From Klebsiella pneumoniae (GTDB lineage Bacteria; Pseudomonadota; Gammaproteobacteria; Ga0077536): DNA of 37,258 nucleotides. Every line of letters begins with the position of its first letter. Positions within the stretch are counted from its first letter, which is position 1. The notes beneath the pieces are model-generated. The model made no database searches and was not told where the DNA came from. It saw only the letters and a list, made by a program, of their open reading frames with translations. Positions 7,909 through 16,124 of the stretch are shown piece by piece. The stretch lies in assembly GCA_945861225.1 (NCBI GenBank), contig CAMATU010000013.1, positions 1-37,258 of the forward strand. The letters run 5' to 3'. The translations under genes and the position numbers were made by a program.

Positions 7909-8810
7909 TTTGGCTGCTCGACTGCCGGCGGTAACGAGAAGCCTGAGAGTGCTGCCAACTCCGGCACACTTAACATTTTTTCTTGACGCCGCTCACGGAT
8001 AACCCAGGTAGGGTAGTTGTTGATGTTGGCTGTCTGGCAATCGGTGGCCTGCGGGGCACCGGGCCCAAACGGCGAACATTCCACGTAGGGAAGCCTTTTA
8101 GACGCCGGACCGAACAAAGCTTTTTGGTGTTGGCAGTGCGGACACCAGGAAGCACCATAAAAACGCGCACCGGATCGCGTGAGATGTTCGGCGAGCGTCC
8201 TGAGATAGCGATTTTCTGGCCCACTAAGCGCCTGCGCGTAACCGCCGAAACTTTGATGAAGGCCAGCGACGCTGACCACGGTGACCAAACCCGCGAGTGC
8301 GCCGAGCCAGATCCGATAGCCTGGCTGAGCACGCCACCACGCTACTGCGGCCAATGTGCCGAGCAAACTGAGCGAGACCAGACAGTACGGGCAGCTGACC
8401 CTGAGTTCACGCCAGGTGACGAAATTGAGGTAGAGACTGATCCCGAACCCGCAGGTGGTCAGTAACAGCAATAAATTCTGCCGCGCGGCGAGCGTTCGCC
8501 AGCCGGCGATGACGGCGATAAACCCATAGAAACCCGCGCCCCAGGCCGCGATCGGCACTCCCCACAAGATCGCCCACCGACTTTGCTGAACCAGGTCGCA
8601 GCCGCCGCCGGGTGGACAGCCCAGGACGCTCCCGGAACGATGCGCGTGCCACAAATAGAGCGCGAGCAAGCAGCCTGCAATGGCGAGAATTAGTGACACC
8701 CAATCACGCGCTGGGCTCACAAGTGGCGGCACTAACGCCGCGCGTTTGGTTTTCGAAATTGACACGTTTAAGGCAGTTCCTGATAGTGCAATTGGCGCCA
8801 ATGCCTGCAT
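7905..8810 (-). CDS. vitamin K epoxide reductase family protein fused to a thioredoxin-like domain
   Basis: Integral-membrane quinone-linked enzyme that drives periplasmic disulfide formation, the functional counterpart of DsbB with its own DsbA-like partner attached. Of 301 residues, about 35-185 form the VKOR four-helix bundle: loop cysteines C65 and C71 (GCPPGGGCDLV), WGVPIAAWGAGFYG, and active-site CPYC (C140/C143). The C-terminal domain has a thioredoxin-type WCPHC (C223/C226) plus C245 and C258. This cysteine layout matches the characterised cyanobacterial VKOR-Trx fusion. ATG 8810 is chosen; GTG 8813 precedes it. It overlaps pgpA by 4 bases and is divergent from lpxD across 68 bases. 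The first 35 residues are poorly conserved in character and the true start may be internal. Confidence 0.88.
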   Translation of the reverse strand: MQALAPIALSGTALNVSISKTKRAALVPPLVSPARDWVSLILAIAGCLLALYLWHAHRSGSVLGCPPGGGCDLVQQSRWAILWGVPIAAWGAGFYGFIAVIAGWRTLAARQNLLLLLTTCGFGISLYLNFVTWRELRVSCPYCLVSLSLLGTLAAVAWWRAQPGYRIWLGALAGLVTVVSVAGLHQSFGGYAQALSGPENRYLRTLAEHLTRSGARFYGASWCPHCQHQKALFGPASKRLPYVECSPFGPGAPQATDCQTANINNYPTWVIRERRQEKMLSVPELAALSGFSLPPAVEQPK

Positions 8811-8878
8811 CACTCAGCTATCGGTGAGGTGGCTGGCGACATATTCTGACGCATTAAGATTCATGAAGGGGAACGCGC

Positions 8879-9874
8879 GTGCAACGACTTGGCGACATAG
8901 CGACCCATCTGCAGGCGGAGTTGAATGGCGATCCGGGGCTCGAGATAGCCGGCCTATGTGGGGTTTCGGATGATCTCCCAAACCACCTTTCGTATCTCGG
9001 CAAATTAAGTCAGCGCCGCGCGGCATTGGCGTCCGCGATCCCGGCTTTCATCACGCACCCAGACCATCCGCTGGAGAACAAGGCCTGTTTACTGCACACC
9101 GATCCGGAGTTGGCGATAGTGCTCGCGGCGGAGCTTTTTCAACCAACTCGCCTGACGTATGACAATCCCGCCACTGTGCACCCGACCGCTGTGGTCCACC
9201 CATCGGCGCAAATTGGCGCAGGCTCACGGCTCGGCGCGTTCGTTGTCATCGGACGCAACGTGCAGATTGGTGCGGGCTGTACGCTCTACCCCGGTGTCAC
9301 AGTAATGGATCGCGCGCGTGTCGGTCCCGACTGCGTGCTGCACACGCATGTAGTCGTACGTGAGGATTGCGTGCTTGGTGCGCGGGTTGTCCTGCAACCT
9401 GGCGCTATCATTGGTGGCGATGGCTACGGTTTCCTGGAGCGCAACGGCAAACATCTCAAGATCCCGCAATTAGGTCATGTCGTGCTGGAAGACGACGTCG
9501 AGATCGGCGCCAATACCACCATTGATCGTGGCCGCTTTACCGCGACACACATTGGCCGCGGAACGAAGATCGATAATCTGGTGATGATTGCGCATAACGT
9601 GCAGACGGGAAGCCAATGCCTGATCGTGGCGCAAACCGGCATTTCGGGCAGCACCAAGCTGGGTGATCGCGTGACCCTGGCGGGTCAAGTGGGTGTCACA
9701 GGGCACCTCAACGTGTGCAGCGACGTCACCGTGCTCGGCAAATCGGTCGTCGCCAAGCATGTGTTGCAATCCGGGACCTATGCAGGCATTCCGATCAGGC
9801 CGGTCGCACAGTGGAAGAAAGCCATCGCCAAGTTATATGCGGGCGCCAAAAATCAAGACGACCCGGCATCCTGA
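8879..9874 (+). CDS. lpxD: UDP-3-O-acylglucosamine N-acyltransferase LpxD (solitary copy)
   Basis: Cytoplasmic trimeric acyltransferase that adds the N-linked 3-hydroxyacyl chain in lipid A synthesis. The 331-residue protein has the N-terminal uridine-binding domain (about 1-100) and a left-handed beta-helix of hexapeptide repeats (about 105-310, for example [16 protein letters not shown]). The catalytic His is at 239 (IAHNV), the same number as in E. coli. DRGRF and the [11 protein letters not shown] insertion are also typical. The start is GTG 8879 with a clear AAGGGGAA site. LpxD is normally encoded in bamA-skp-lpxD-fabZ-lpxA-lpxB; none of those flank it, so this may be a second, divergent copy or a relocated single one. 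The C-terminal tail ends in a short charged extension. Confidence 0.93.
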   Translation: MQRLGDIATHLQAELNGDPGLEIAGLCGVSDDLPNHLSYLGKLSQRRAALASAIPAFITHPDHPLENKACLLHTDPELAIVLAAELFQPTRLTYDNPATVHPTAVVHPSAQIGAGSRLGAFVVIGRNVQIGAGCTLYPGVTVMDRARVGPDCVLHTHVVVREDCVLGARVVLQPGAIIGGDGYGFLERNGKHLKIPQLGHVVLEDDVEIGANTTIDRGRFTATHIGRGTKIDNLVMIAHNVQTGSQCLIVAQTGISGSTKLGDRVTLAGQVGVTGHLNVCSDVTVLGKSVVAKHVLQSGTYAGIPIRPVAQWKKAIAKLYAGAKNQDDPAS

Positions 9875-9919
9875 ACGACCATCACCGGCTTGGCGCATTA
9901 CGAGTTTCGAATGTCGCGC

Positions 9920-10849
9920 TCAGGCCGTCTCAGGCGGAAAGCGACTAGCGCGACTGACCGCGGCGGGCAAGGTCATCGCGAGCGGTGTTTCCAGCCACTT
10001 GGTGGTGGCGATGATTTCTGTCAGCGAAATACCTGTGGTGTAACCCAAAGTCTGCAACAGGTAAAGCGCATCCTCGGTGGCTACATTGCCTGTCGCGCCC
10101 GGCGCAAACGGACAGCCGCCGAGACCCCCACAGCTCGCGTCAAACACGCGCACACCCGCTAACAGGCCAGCATAAATATTCGCGATCGCCGTGTTGCGCG
10201 TATTGTGAAAGTGCAGCCGCAAAGGAATCGCGCCACGAACCCGATCTACCTCGCGAAGTAAGTTAACGACCTCACCTGGTCCCGCCACACCAATCGAATC
10301 CGCCAACGCAATTTCATCGACATCAAGTGCGGCCAGACGACTCACGAGTTCGCTCACCCTCGCCAGTGACACCCTGCCTTCAAAAGGACAACCGAAGGCG
10401 GCGGCCACCGTTACTCCACAGAAAATTCCGTTGCGTCGCGCTTCGCGCGCTATCACGGTGACACTCGCCATGATCTCCGCTACCGACATGCCCTGATTGC
10501 GCTGGGAAAACGTCTCAGTCGCCACCACCACCGAGTTGATTTCGCGCAGGCCCGCCGCCGCGGCCCGTTCGAAGCCCCGTGTATTGAGCACCAATCCGAT
10601 AAAACGCACATCAGATTCCTGGGGCAGGCGCTTGATGATCTCATCCGCATCCGCCATTTGCGGCACCCGTTTGGGGTTAACGAAACTCACCGCTTCAATG
10701 CGCTTTACGCCTGCTGCCACCAGCCGGTGGATAAACGCCAGCTTGGTCTCGGTATCGATGAGCGTGGTTTGACTCTGGAGCCCATCGCGCGGACCTACTT
10801 CTACCATTTCCACGGCAACTGTAGGGTTCTGAATCGATGAATGTGACAT
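9920..10849 (-). CDS. hydroxymethylglutaryl-CoA lyase
   Basis: A 309-residue TIM-barrel lyase that splits HMG-CoA into acetoacetate and acetyl-CoA, the last step of leucine catabolism. Counterparts of the human enzyme's key residues appear at a constant offset of 20: R21-D22 (PRDGLQ), H213 and H215 (RLHFHNTRN), C246 in the GGLGGCPF signature, and N255 (GATGNVATED). FVNPKRVPQMADADE is the conserved second loop. The text after the His pair reads NTRN rather than DTYG, as in many bacterial relatives, so a related acyl-CoA substrate is possible. No liu cluster (isovaleryl-CoA dehydrogenase, MCC subunits) is adjacent; an acyl-CoA dehydrogenase lies 25 kb away. It converges with lpxD across 45 bases that hold no evident terminator. 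Confidence 0.88.
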   Translation of the reverse strand: MSHSSIQNPTVAVEMVEVGPRDGLQSQTTLIDTETKLAFIHRLVAAGVKRIEAVSFVNPKRVPQMADADEIIKRLPQESDVRFIGLVLNTRGFERAAAAGLREINSVVVATETFSQRNQGMSVAEIMASVTVIAREARRNGIFCGVTVAAAFGCPFEGRVSLARVSELVSRLAALDVDEIALADSIGVAGPGEVVNLLREVDRVRGAIPLRLHFHNTRNTAIANIYAGLLAGVRVFDASCGGLGGCPFAPGATGNVATEDALYLLQTLGYTTGISLTEIIATTKWLETPLAMTLPAAVSRASRFPPETA

Positions 10850-10928
10850 TGAAGTGCTCTGCGATAAGCGGGGCTATCATTCTAGATCACCGGCGCGGGG
10901 GATAAAGGAAAACGCCACAGAACCAAAA

Positions 10929-11013
10929 GCGGAGTGTCCCCAGTCTCCGCCCGCAGCGACTGGGCCCCACTGGGGGATGGGAGTCGCGAGGACGGAGACC
11001 GGGGACACTCCGC
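10929..11013. repeat. 85-bp imperfect palindrome (REP-like) upstream of gor
   Basis: The 21-base arms at 10929-10949 and 10993-11013 are complementary with a single mismatch; their core is GGAGTGTCCCC / GGGGACACTCC. Inside, GCGACT (10956-10961) pairs with AGTCGC (10982-10987), and CCCCA...TGGGG lies in the centre, so the whole segment can form one long hairpin. GGGGACACTCC-type arms remind me of the REP sequences associated with REP-associated tyrosine transposases, but no such transposase is seen here. It lies in the 269-base gap between the divergent starts of HMG-CoA lyase and gor. I see no gene in the rest of that gap. Confidence 0.75.
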
Positions 11014-11118
11014 GCACAGCCTCGCCTTGCAGACAAGCCACTACACGCACACCAACCCCGCGTGTCATTATCTGGCGCTACTCAGACACCACATCCCGGA
11101 AGCTTGGGAATACGACCG

Positions 11119-12474
11119 ATGACCAAACCCTACGATTTTGATTTTTTTGTGATCGGCGCCGGCTCGGGCGGCGTGCGTGCCGCGCGCATGGCCGCGACTT
11201 TCGGCGCCAAAGTAGGCATCGCTGAAGAACGCTACTTTGGCGGGACCTGTGTCAATGTCGGGTGCATTCCAAAAAAACTGTTCGTGTACGGCTCGCGCGT
11301 GCGCCACGACTTCGAAGTCGCCGCCGGTTACGGCTGGCATGGCACACCGCCCGAACTCAATTGGCCGGAGTTTGTCGCCAATAAAAATACTGAAATCACG
11401 CGCCTTAATGGCATCTACCTGCGGCTACTCCAGAACGCGGGTTGCCAGGTGTTCGAGTGCCGCGCCACGCTAATCGATGCGCACACCGTGGCGATGGCGG
11501 GCAAACACTACACGGCTGCCCATATTTTAATGGCCACCGGCGGCTGGCCCTTTGTGCCGGAAATTCCCGGGCGTGAACTCGCCATCACCTCGAACGAGGC
11601 ATTCTTTCTACCGACCCTGCCGCGCCGGGCAGTCGTAGTCGGCGGCGGCTATATCGCAGTCGAATTCGCCGGCATTCTGCATGGCCTGGGCGCCGAAGTT
11701 ACCCAAGTCTACCGTGGAGATTTATTCCTGCGCGGCTTCGATACCGAGACCCGCCAATTTCTGGCCGGACAGATGACCCACAAAGGCCTCCAGTTAAAAT
11801 TCAATTCAGACGTGACGCAGATCGCGCGTGTTGGCCGCGAATTGCAGTTGACCTTAAGCGATGGCAGTTCACTCGCCTGCGATACAGTGCTGTATGCCAC
11901 GGGCCGCGCGCCCAACTCGGCAGGGCTTGGTCTGGCGGAGTGCGGCGTGCAGCTGGCGCACGATGGCGCAATCATCGTTGATGCCCAGTACCGCACCAAT
12001 GTGCCTTCAATCTATGCGATAGGCGACGTCACTAACCGTGTCAATCTGACGCCTGTGGCACTCGCCGAAGGGATGCAGCTCGCGCGCCGACTATTCGCGC
12101 AACAGGAAACCCACGTCGATTACGATTTCATCCCCACTGCGATCTTCAGCCAACCGCCCATTGGTACAGTTGGCTATAGCGAAGAAGCCGCGCGCGAAAA
12201 ATTTGGTGACGTGCGGATTTTTACTTCTGAGTTTACGCCTCTGCGCTACACCATTAGTCGCGAAAAAGAACGCGCGTTCATGAAGCTGGTGGTGAATCCG
12301 GTCGATGATCGCGTACTCGGCGTTCATATGTGCGGGGAAGACGCGGGCGAAATCCTGCAGGGATTCGCCGTCGCATTGCGCGCCGGTGCAACCAAGCGCC
12401 AATTCGACACGACGATCGGAATTCATCCTTCAGCCGCAGAAGAGTTTGTGACGATGCGCGAAGCAACGCGCTAA
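11119..12474 (+). CDS. gor: glutathione-disulfide reductase
   Basis: NADPH-dependent flavoenzyme that keeps cytosolic glutathione reduced. Of 451 residues, the N-terminal FAD fold reads FFVIGAGSGGVRAAR, with the redox disulfide C44-VNVG-C49. The NADPH-binding fold follows at VVVGGGYIAVEFAG, with R residues after YRGD that fit NADPH. The second FAD motif is SIYAIGDVTNRVNLTP and the C-terminal catalytic pair is H436/E441 in GIHPSAAEEF. The frame stays open back to 11062, but ATG 11119 fits homologue N-termini and has GGGA upstream. The gene stands alone between two long inverted repeats. Trypanothione or mycothiol reductase is less likely given the CVNVGCIPKK context and length. Confidence 0.95.
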   Translation: MTKPYDFDFFVIGAGSGGVRAARMAATFGAKVGIAEERYFGGTCVNVGCIPKKLFVYGSRVRHDFEVAAGYGWHGTPPELNWPEFVANKNTEITRLNGIYLRLLQNAGCQVFECRATLIDAHTVAMAGKHYTAAHILMATGGWPFVPEIPGRELAITSNEAFFLPTLPRRAVVVGGGYIAVEFAGILHGLGAEVTQVYRGDLFLRGFDTETRQFLAGQMTHKGLQLKFNSDVTQIARVGRELQLTLSDGSSLACDTVLYATGRAPNSAGLGLAECGVQLAHDGAIIVDAQYRTNVPSIYAIGDVTNRVNLTPVALAEGMQLARRLFAQQETHVDYDFIPTAIFSQPPIGTVGYSEEAAREKFGDVRIFTSEFTPLRYTISREKERAFMKLVVNPVDDRVLGVHMCGEDAGEILQGFAVALRAGATKRQFDTTIGIHPSAAEEFVTMREATR

Positions 12475-12554
12475 GGACCCTGGTCGAAATTATCTTGTCG
12501 CCACTGAGGGTGTTCCTGAGCAGCCGAATGTAAAGATTATTTCGACCAGGATCC
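12475..12554. repeat. 80-bp inverted repeat between gor and the convergent hypothetical gene
   Basis: The 22-base arms at 12475-12496 and 12533-12554 are complementary at 20 of 22 positions and share the core CCTGGTCGAAAT, separated by a 36-base loop. The left arm begins at the base after the gor stop, and the right arm ends at the first base of the stop codon of the minus-strand gene, so the repeat fills the whole gap. It may act as a shared terminator, or be a small mobile repeat. There is no U-run directly after either arm. Confidence 0.75.
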
Positions 12555-13027
12555 TAAGGTTGCCGCTGGCACGGCTGAGGTGACAATTGGGAACGTTTAT
12601 CGAATGTCAGCCCGTCGAGCGTGGCCCGGCTGCCGCAGAACGGTACGTAATAATCGCCGTCAAGGGTGACCTTCAGTTTGAGATGGCCGGCGTCTTGAGT
12701 CAGCGTTACACAGGTTCCGGGCTCGTACTCCAGACAATACTGCAGGTCGGCACCGCGCAAATTTGCGACTCCATCGAGATGACATTCGTGATCACCGTTT
12801 TGGTGGCTATGCACGACAATGCGCGCATTCTCAGTGCCTATTTTTTGAATCACTAAGCGATCAGTCGCGTGCGGCGTGCAGAATGCGCTCCCTGTCGCGG
12901 TCGCGGGACACCGCGAAGCAGGTTGCTCATAATTGCCCGCGAGGCGATCTAGATCGAGCACCATCGTCTCTGGCGCGGCTTCCTTAGCCGCCATATCCAC
13001 CAACAAAATCAAGAATAGCGGTGACAT
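12554..13027 (-). CDS. hypothetical small Cys-rich protein, possibly exported
   Basis: I do not recognise this 157-residue protein. It begins with a hydrophobic stretch (MSPLFLILLVDMAA) that could be a weak signal peptide, although it lacks the usual basic residues. An in-frame stop three codons upstream of the ATG fixes the start at ATG 13027 or the adjacent TTG 13030. The body looks beta-rich and holds seven cysteines (SRCPATATGSAFC, HEC, QYC, GTC, PFC, QPC), which would suit disulfides in the periplasm if it is exported. No catalytic motif is visible. It lies between gor and the MATE/Yej unit, convergent with gor, with about 105 bases separating it from the MATE stop. Confidence 0.6.
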   Translation of the reverse strand: MSPLFLILLVDMAAKEAAPETMVLDLDRLAGNYEQPASRCPATATGSAFCTPHATDRLVIQKIGTENARIVVHSHQNGDHECHLDGVANLRGADLQYCLEYEPGTCVTLTQDAGHLKLKVTLDGDYYVPFCGSRATLDGLTFDKRSQLSPQPCQRQP

Positions 13028-13131
13028 CAAAATTTAAGCGCCGGTGGTCGCCACAACTGAAAAATGGGCCTTGATTCTAGCTGAGCATCCGACCGATAAG
13101 GGAGGCCAATCCCTACGGGCTGCAACACAGC

Positions 13132-14508
13132 TTAGCGATTGTTCACCTGCCCTTCACTGAGCGCGATATGGCGCGATGCAATGTAGCGAAACCGCAAAGT
13201 TAGGGTGACCGCCGCCACCCCCAGCGCGAGTGTCAACCCACACCAAATGCCCTGCGCCCGCCAATTCAGCACCACGCCAAGCAGGTACGCCGTCGAGAAG
13301 CCGATGCCCCAGTAGATGCTGCCATTTATCAGCATCGGTACCCGGGTGTCTTTCAAGCCGCGCAACCCGCCTGCCGCCGCGCTCTGAGTACCGTCTCCCA
13401 TCTGCAGAATCGCCGAAATCCCTAACAACGAACTGGCGAGCGCGATCACGACCTCGTCGTGGGTGTAGGCGCGTGCAATCAGCGGCGCGTAGAAAAACGT
13501 GACGATGCCAACGGTCGTCGCGAGCATGCAGCAAACCCCGATACCCACCAACCCGATCCGGCGCGCCTCGCGCGGCGCCTGGCGACCAATCGCCTGCCCA
13601 ACGAGCACGGCAGTGGCAAACGCCAGGCCGAGCGGCAGCATGAACACCAGCCCCGCATAGTTCAAAGTGATCTGATGGGCGGCCGCAAAGGTGGTGCCCA
13701 AGGTGCCCATCAGAAGGGCAAGGCTGGTGAATAAGCCAGCCTGTAACAGCAATGACAAGCCAATCGGTCCGCCCAAACCAACCAGTCGACTTAGCGCCTG
13801 ACGGTCGGGCTTGCTGACGTCGGTCCACAGCTGAAACCGTGCATAGAACGGATGCCACCACACGTAGAGAGTAAGCATGATCAACATGCACCAGAAACTC
13901 ATGCTGCTGCCCACCGCACTGCCAATCACGCCAAGTGGTGCCGCGCCATACTTACCAAAAATAAAGCAGTAACTTAACCCGACGTTGATCGCCAGCGCGA
14001 TCCCAGTCACGACCATGATCGGGACCGTTCTGCCGATGCCTTCATTCATTTGCCGCAATACATGATAGAGATACAGGCCAGGTGCCCCGAACGCTAGCGC
14101 GTGCAGGTAAGCCACACTCAACAGGCGAACTTCTGGCTCGATTTCGAGCCAGCGTAATAATGGCTCGACGGCATGCATAAGCGCGACCACCACACCAGAA
14201 ATCGCGAGTGCGAGCCAAATCGCTTGGCGCGTATCGTGACCGATTTCAGCAAGGCGACCCGCGCCGTAATGTTGCGCGACGGTCGGACCGAGCGCCATCA
14301 GAATACCTAGTCCACCGAGAAAGATGCCAAGCCACAAACTGGAGCCGATAGACAATGCGGCCAGTTGGGTCGCACCGAGTCGGCCAACCATGAGTGTATC
14401 CGACACATTCACGCCGATACTGAAAAGATTGTTCAAGATGAGCGGCCAGCCCACTCTGAGCAGTGCGCGGAGATCGTCACGTAAGATGGGGCTCGCAGTT
14501 GCCGACAT
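13132..14508 (-). CDS. MATE-family multidrug/toxin exporter
   Basis: A 458-residue membrane protein with about twelve hydrophobic segments in two similar halves, as in NorM-type cation-drug antiporters. Typical MATE text: GWPLILNNLFSIGVNVSDTLMVGRLGATQLAALSIGSSLW near the start (shown by its elements GWPLI, DTLMVGRLG and ALSIGSSLW), and VLVGQAIGRQAPREARR at the start of the second half. It would export drugs or metabolites using an ion gradient. Its ATG overlaps the yejF stop by one base (TGATG), with a GTG alternative at 14511 that also overlaps, so it is the last gene of the Yej transcript and probably translationally coupled. The substrate is unknown. Confidence 0.9.
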   Translation of the reverse strand: MSATASPILRDDLRALLRVGWPLILNNLFSIGVNVSDTLMVGRLGATQLAALSIGSSLWLGIFLGGLGILMALGPTVAQHYGAGRLAEIGHDTRQAIWLALAISGVVVALMHAVEPLLRWLEIEPEVRLLSVAYLHALAFGAPGLYLYHVLRQMNEGIGRTVPIMVVTGIALAINVGLSYCFIFGKYGAAPLGVIGSAVGSSMSFWCMLIMLTLYVWWHPFYARFQLWTDVSKPDRQALSRLVGLGGPIGLSLLLQAGLFTSLALLMGTLGTTFAAAHQITLNYAGLVFMLPLGLAFATAVLVGQAIGRQAPREARRIGLVGIGVCCMLATTVGIVTFFYAPLIARAYTHDEVVIALASSLLGISAILQMGDGTQSAAAGGLRGLKDTRVPMLINGSIYWGIGFSTAYLLGVVLNWRAQGIWCGLTLALGVAAVTLTLRFRYIASRHIALSEGQVNNR

Positions 14509-16118
14509 CACGGAAGGCGTGGCACCGCCGCCAATAAGCTCTGCGTATAAGCATGCCTCGGCGCGAATAAAACCTGCTGCGTGGTGCCGGACTCGACAAT
14601 GCTTCCGCGATGCATCACCACCACGCGGTGTGCGATCTGCGCCACCACCCCCAGATTGTGCGTAATAAAGAGATAAGCGAGCCCCATCTCCTGTTGCAGC
14701 GTACGCAACAAATCCAGGATTTGCGCTTGCACCGAGACATCGAGTGCGCTCGTCGGTTCGTCGCAGACCAACAACTTCGGCTCCACTGCGAGTGCGCGCG
14801 CGATGCTGATCCGTTGCCGCTGGCCCCCTGAGAATTCGTGCGGGAAGCGGTACCGAGAATTAACTTCCAATCCGACCAAGGCAAGTAACTGCTCAACGCG
14901 CGCAATCCGCGCGCGCGCGCTGCCGCCAAGCCCCAACGACACCATGCCCTCTTCAATGATCTGCTGCACAGTGAGCCGGGGATTCATCGCCGCGAACGGG
15001 TCCTGAAACACGATTTGGAGATCGCGCCGGGCGCGGCGTAGGCGCGCCCCATCAAGCTGAAAAAGATTCTGACCGAGAAAGCTCACTGAGCCGGCGGAGG
15101 CGTCCAACAGGCGCAGCACACTTCGCCCGAGGCTGGTCTTACCCGAGCCAGATTCACCAACAACCGCCACCGTTTCACCGGCTTGCACTGTGAGATCGAT
15201 CGCCTTCACCGCGGCAATTTGTGCCACCACCCGCTTGAAAAGTCCGCCTCGACGCGGAAACGTGACCGAGAGTCCTTGAATTTCCAACAAGGGCGGATGC
15301 GTCACGATCGCCTTTGCCAGCGGAACTACCGCCGGATCGACCCGCGGCGACACGGCGAGCAAATGCCTGGTATACGGTTGCGTCGGCGCGGAGAATATCT
15401 GTGTGCGCGAGCCGACTTCAACCAAAGCGCCGCCTTTCATCACCGCCAATGTATCCGCAACCTGATGTGCCACCGCGAGATCGTGGGTGATGAAGAGCAT
15501 ACCCATGCCACGTTGCTGCTGTTCGCGCTGAAGTAGGGTCAGAATCTGCGCTTGTGTGGAAACATCCAAGGCGGTGGTGGGCTCATCTGCAATCAGTAAC
15601 TCTGGTTCGCCCGCCAATGCAATTGCCAGCATCACCCTTTGCTTCATGCCCCCCGAAAATTGGTGCGGATATTCCGTCATACGCTGACGCGGATCGTCAA
15701 TCTCCACAGACGCCAACAATTCCGCGACCCGTTCGCGACGCAATTTGCCGTGCAGACCAAGATGGCGTGACAAAACCTCGCCGATTTGATCGCCTACTTT
15801 CATGACCGGGTTAAGCGCGGACTGCGGTTCCTGAAACACGAAACCGATCCGAGCGCCACGCACCTCGCACATTTGGTGTTCGGGCAGGCGCAGGAGATCC
15901 TGCCCGCAAAGTTTGATCGCGCCCTGCCTGATGCGCGCGGCTGATGGCAATAGTCGCACCACGCCGAGCGCGGTCATCGACTTGCCACTGCCTGATTCGC
16001 CAACCAGCACGGTCGTGCGGCCTTTTTCTACCTGCAGATCAATGCCCGCCACTACCGGCGTCGCAGCGGCGCCTTCGCCCACTTCGATCACCAATGCCTG
16101 AATTTCTAATAACAACAT
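14508..16118 (-). CDS. yejF: peptide ABC transporter, double ATP-binding protein YejF
   Basis: A 536-residue protein with two complete ABC ATPase domains, powering the peptide/opine/nickel-type importer encoded with it. Domain 1: Walker A GESGSGKS at 40-47, signature FSGGMKQRV at about 154-162, Walker B LLIADEPT. Domain 2: Walker A GESGSGKT at 321-328, signature FSGGQRQRI at about 429-437, Walker B LLVCDEPT. All catalytic elements are present in both. E. coli YejF has the same fused layout and serves uptake of microcin C; the Pseudomonas npp relative takes up peptidyl nucleoside antibiotics. The start follows yejE by 6 bases. Confidence 0.93.
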   Translation of the reverse strand: MLLLEIQALVIEVGEGAAATPVVAGIDLQVEKGRTTVLVGESGSGKSMTALGVVRLLPSAARIRQGAIKLCGQDLLRLPEHQMCEVRGARIGFVFQEPQSALNPVMKVGDQIGEVLSRHLGLHGKLRRERVAELLASVEIDDPRQRMTEYPHQFSGGMKQRVMLAIALAGEPELLIADEPTTALDVSTQAQILTLLQREQQQRGMGMLFITHDLAVAHQVADTLAVMKGGALVEVGSRTQIFSAPTQPYTRHLLAVSPRVDPAVVPLAKAIVTHPPLLEIQGLSVTFPRRGGLFKRVVAQIAAVKAIDLTVQAGETVAVVGESGSGKTSLGRSVLRLLDASAGSVSFLGQNLFQLDGARLRRARRDLQIVFQDPFAAMNPRLTVQQIIEEGMVSLGLGGSARARIARVEQLLALVGLEVNSRYRFPHEFSGGQRQRISIARALAVEPKLLVCDEPTSALDVSVQAQILDLLRTLQQEMGLAYLFITHNLGVVAQIAHRVVVMHRGSIVESGTTQQVLFAPRHAYTQSLLAAVPRLP

Positions 16119-16124
16119 CAGCGG

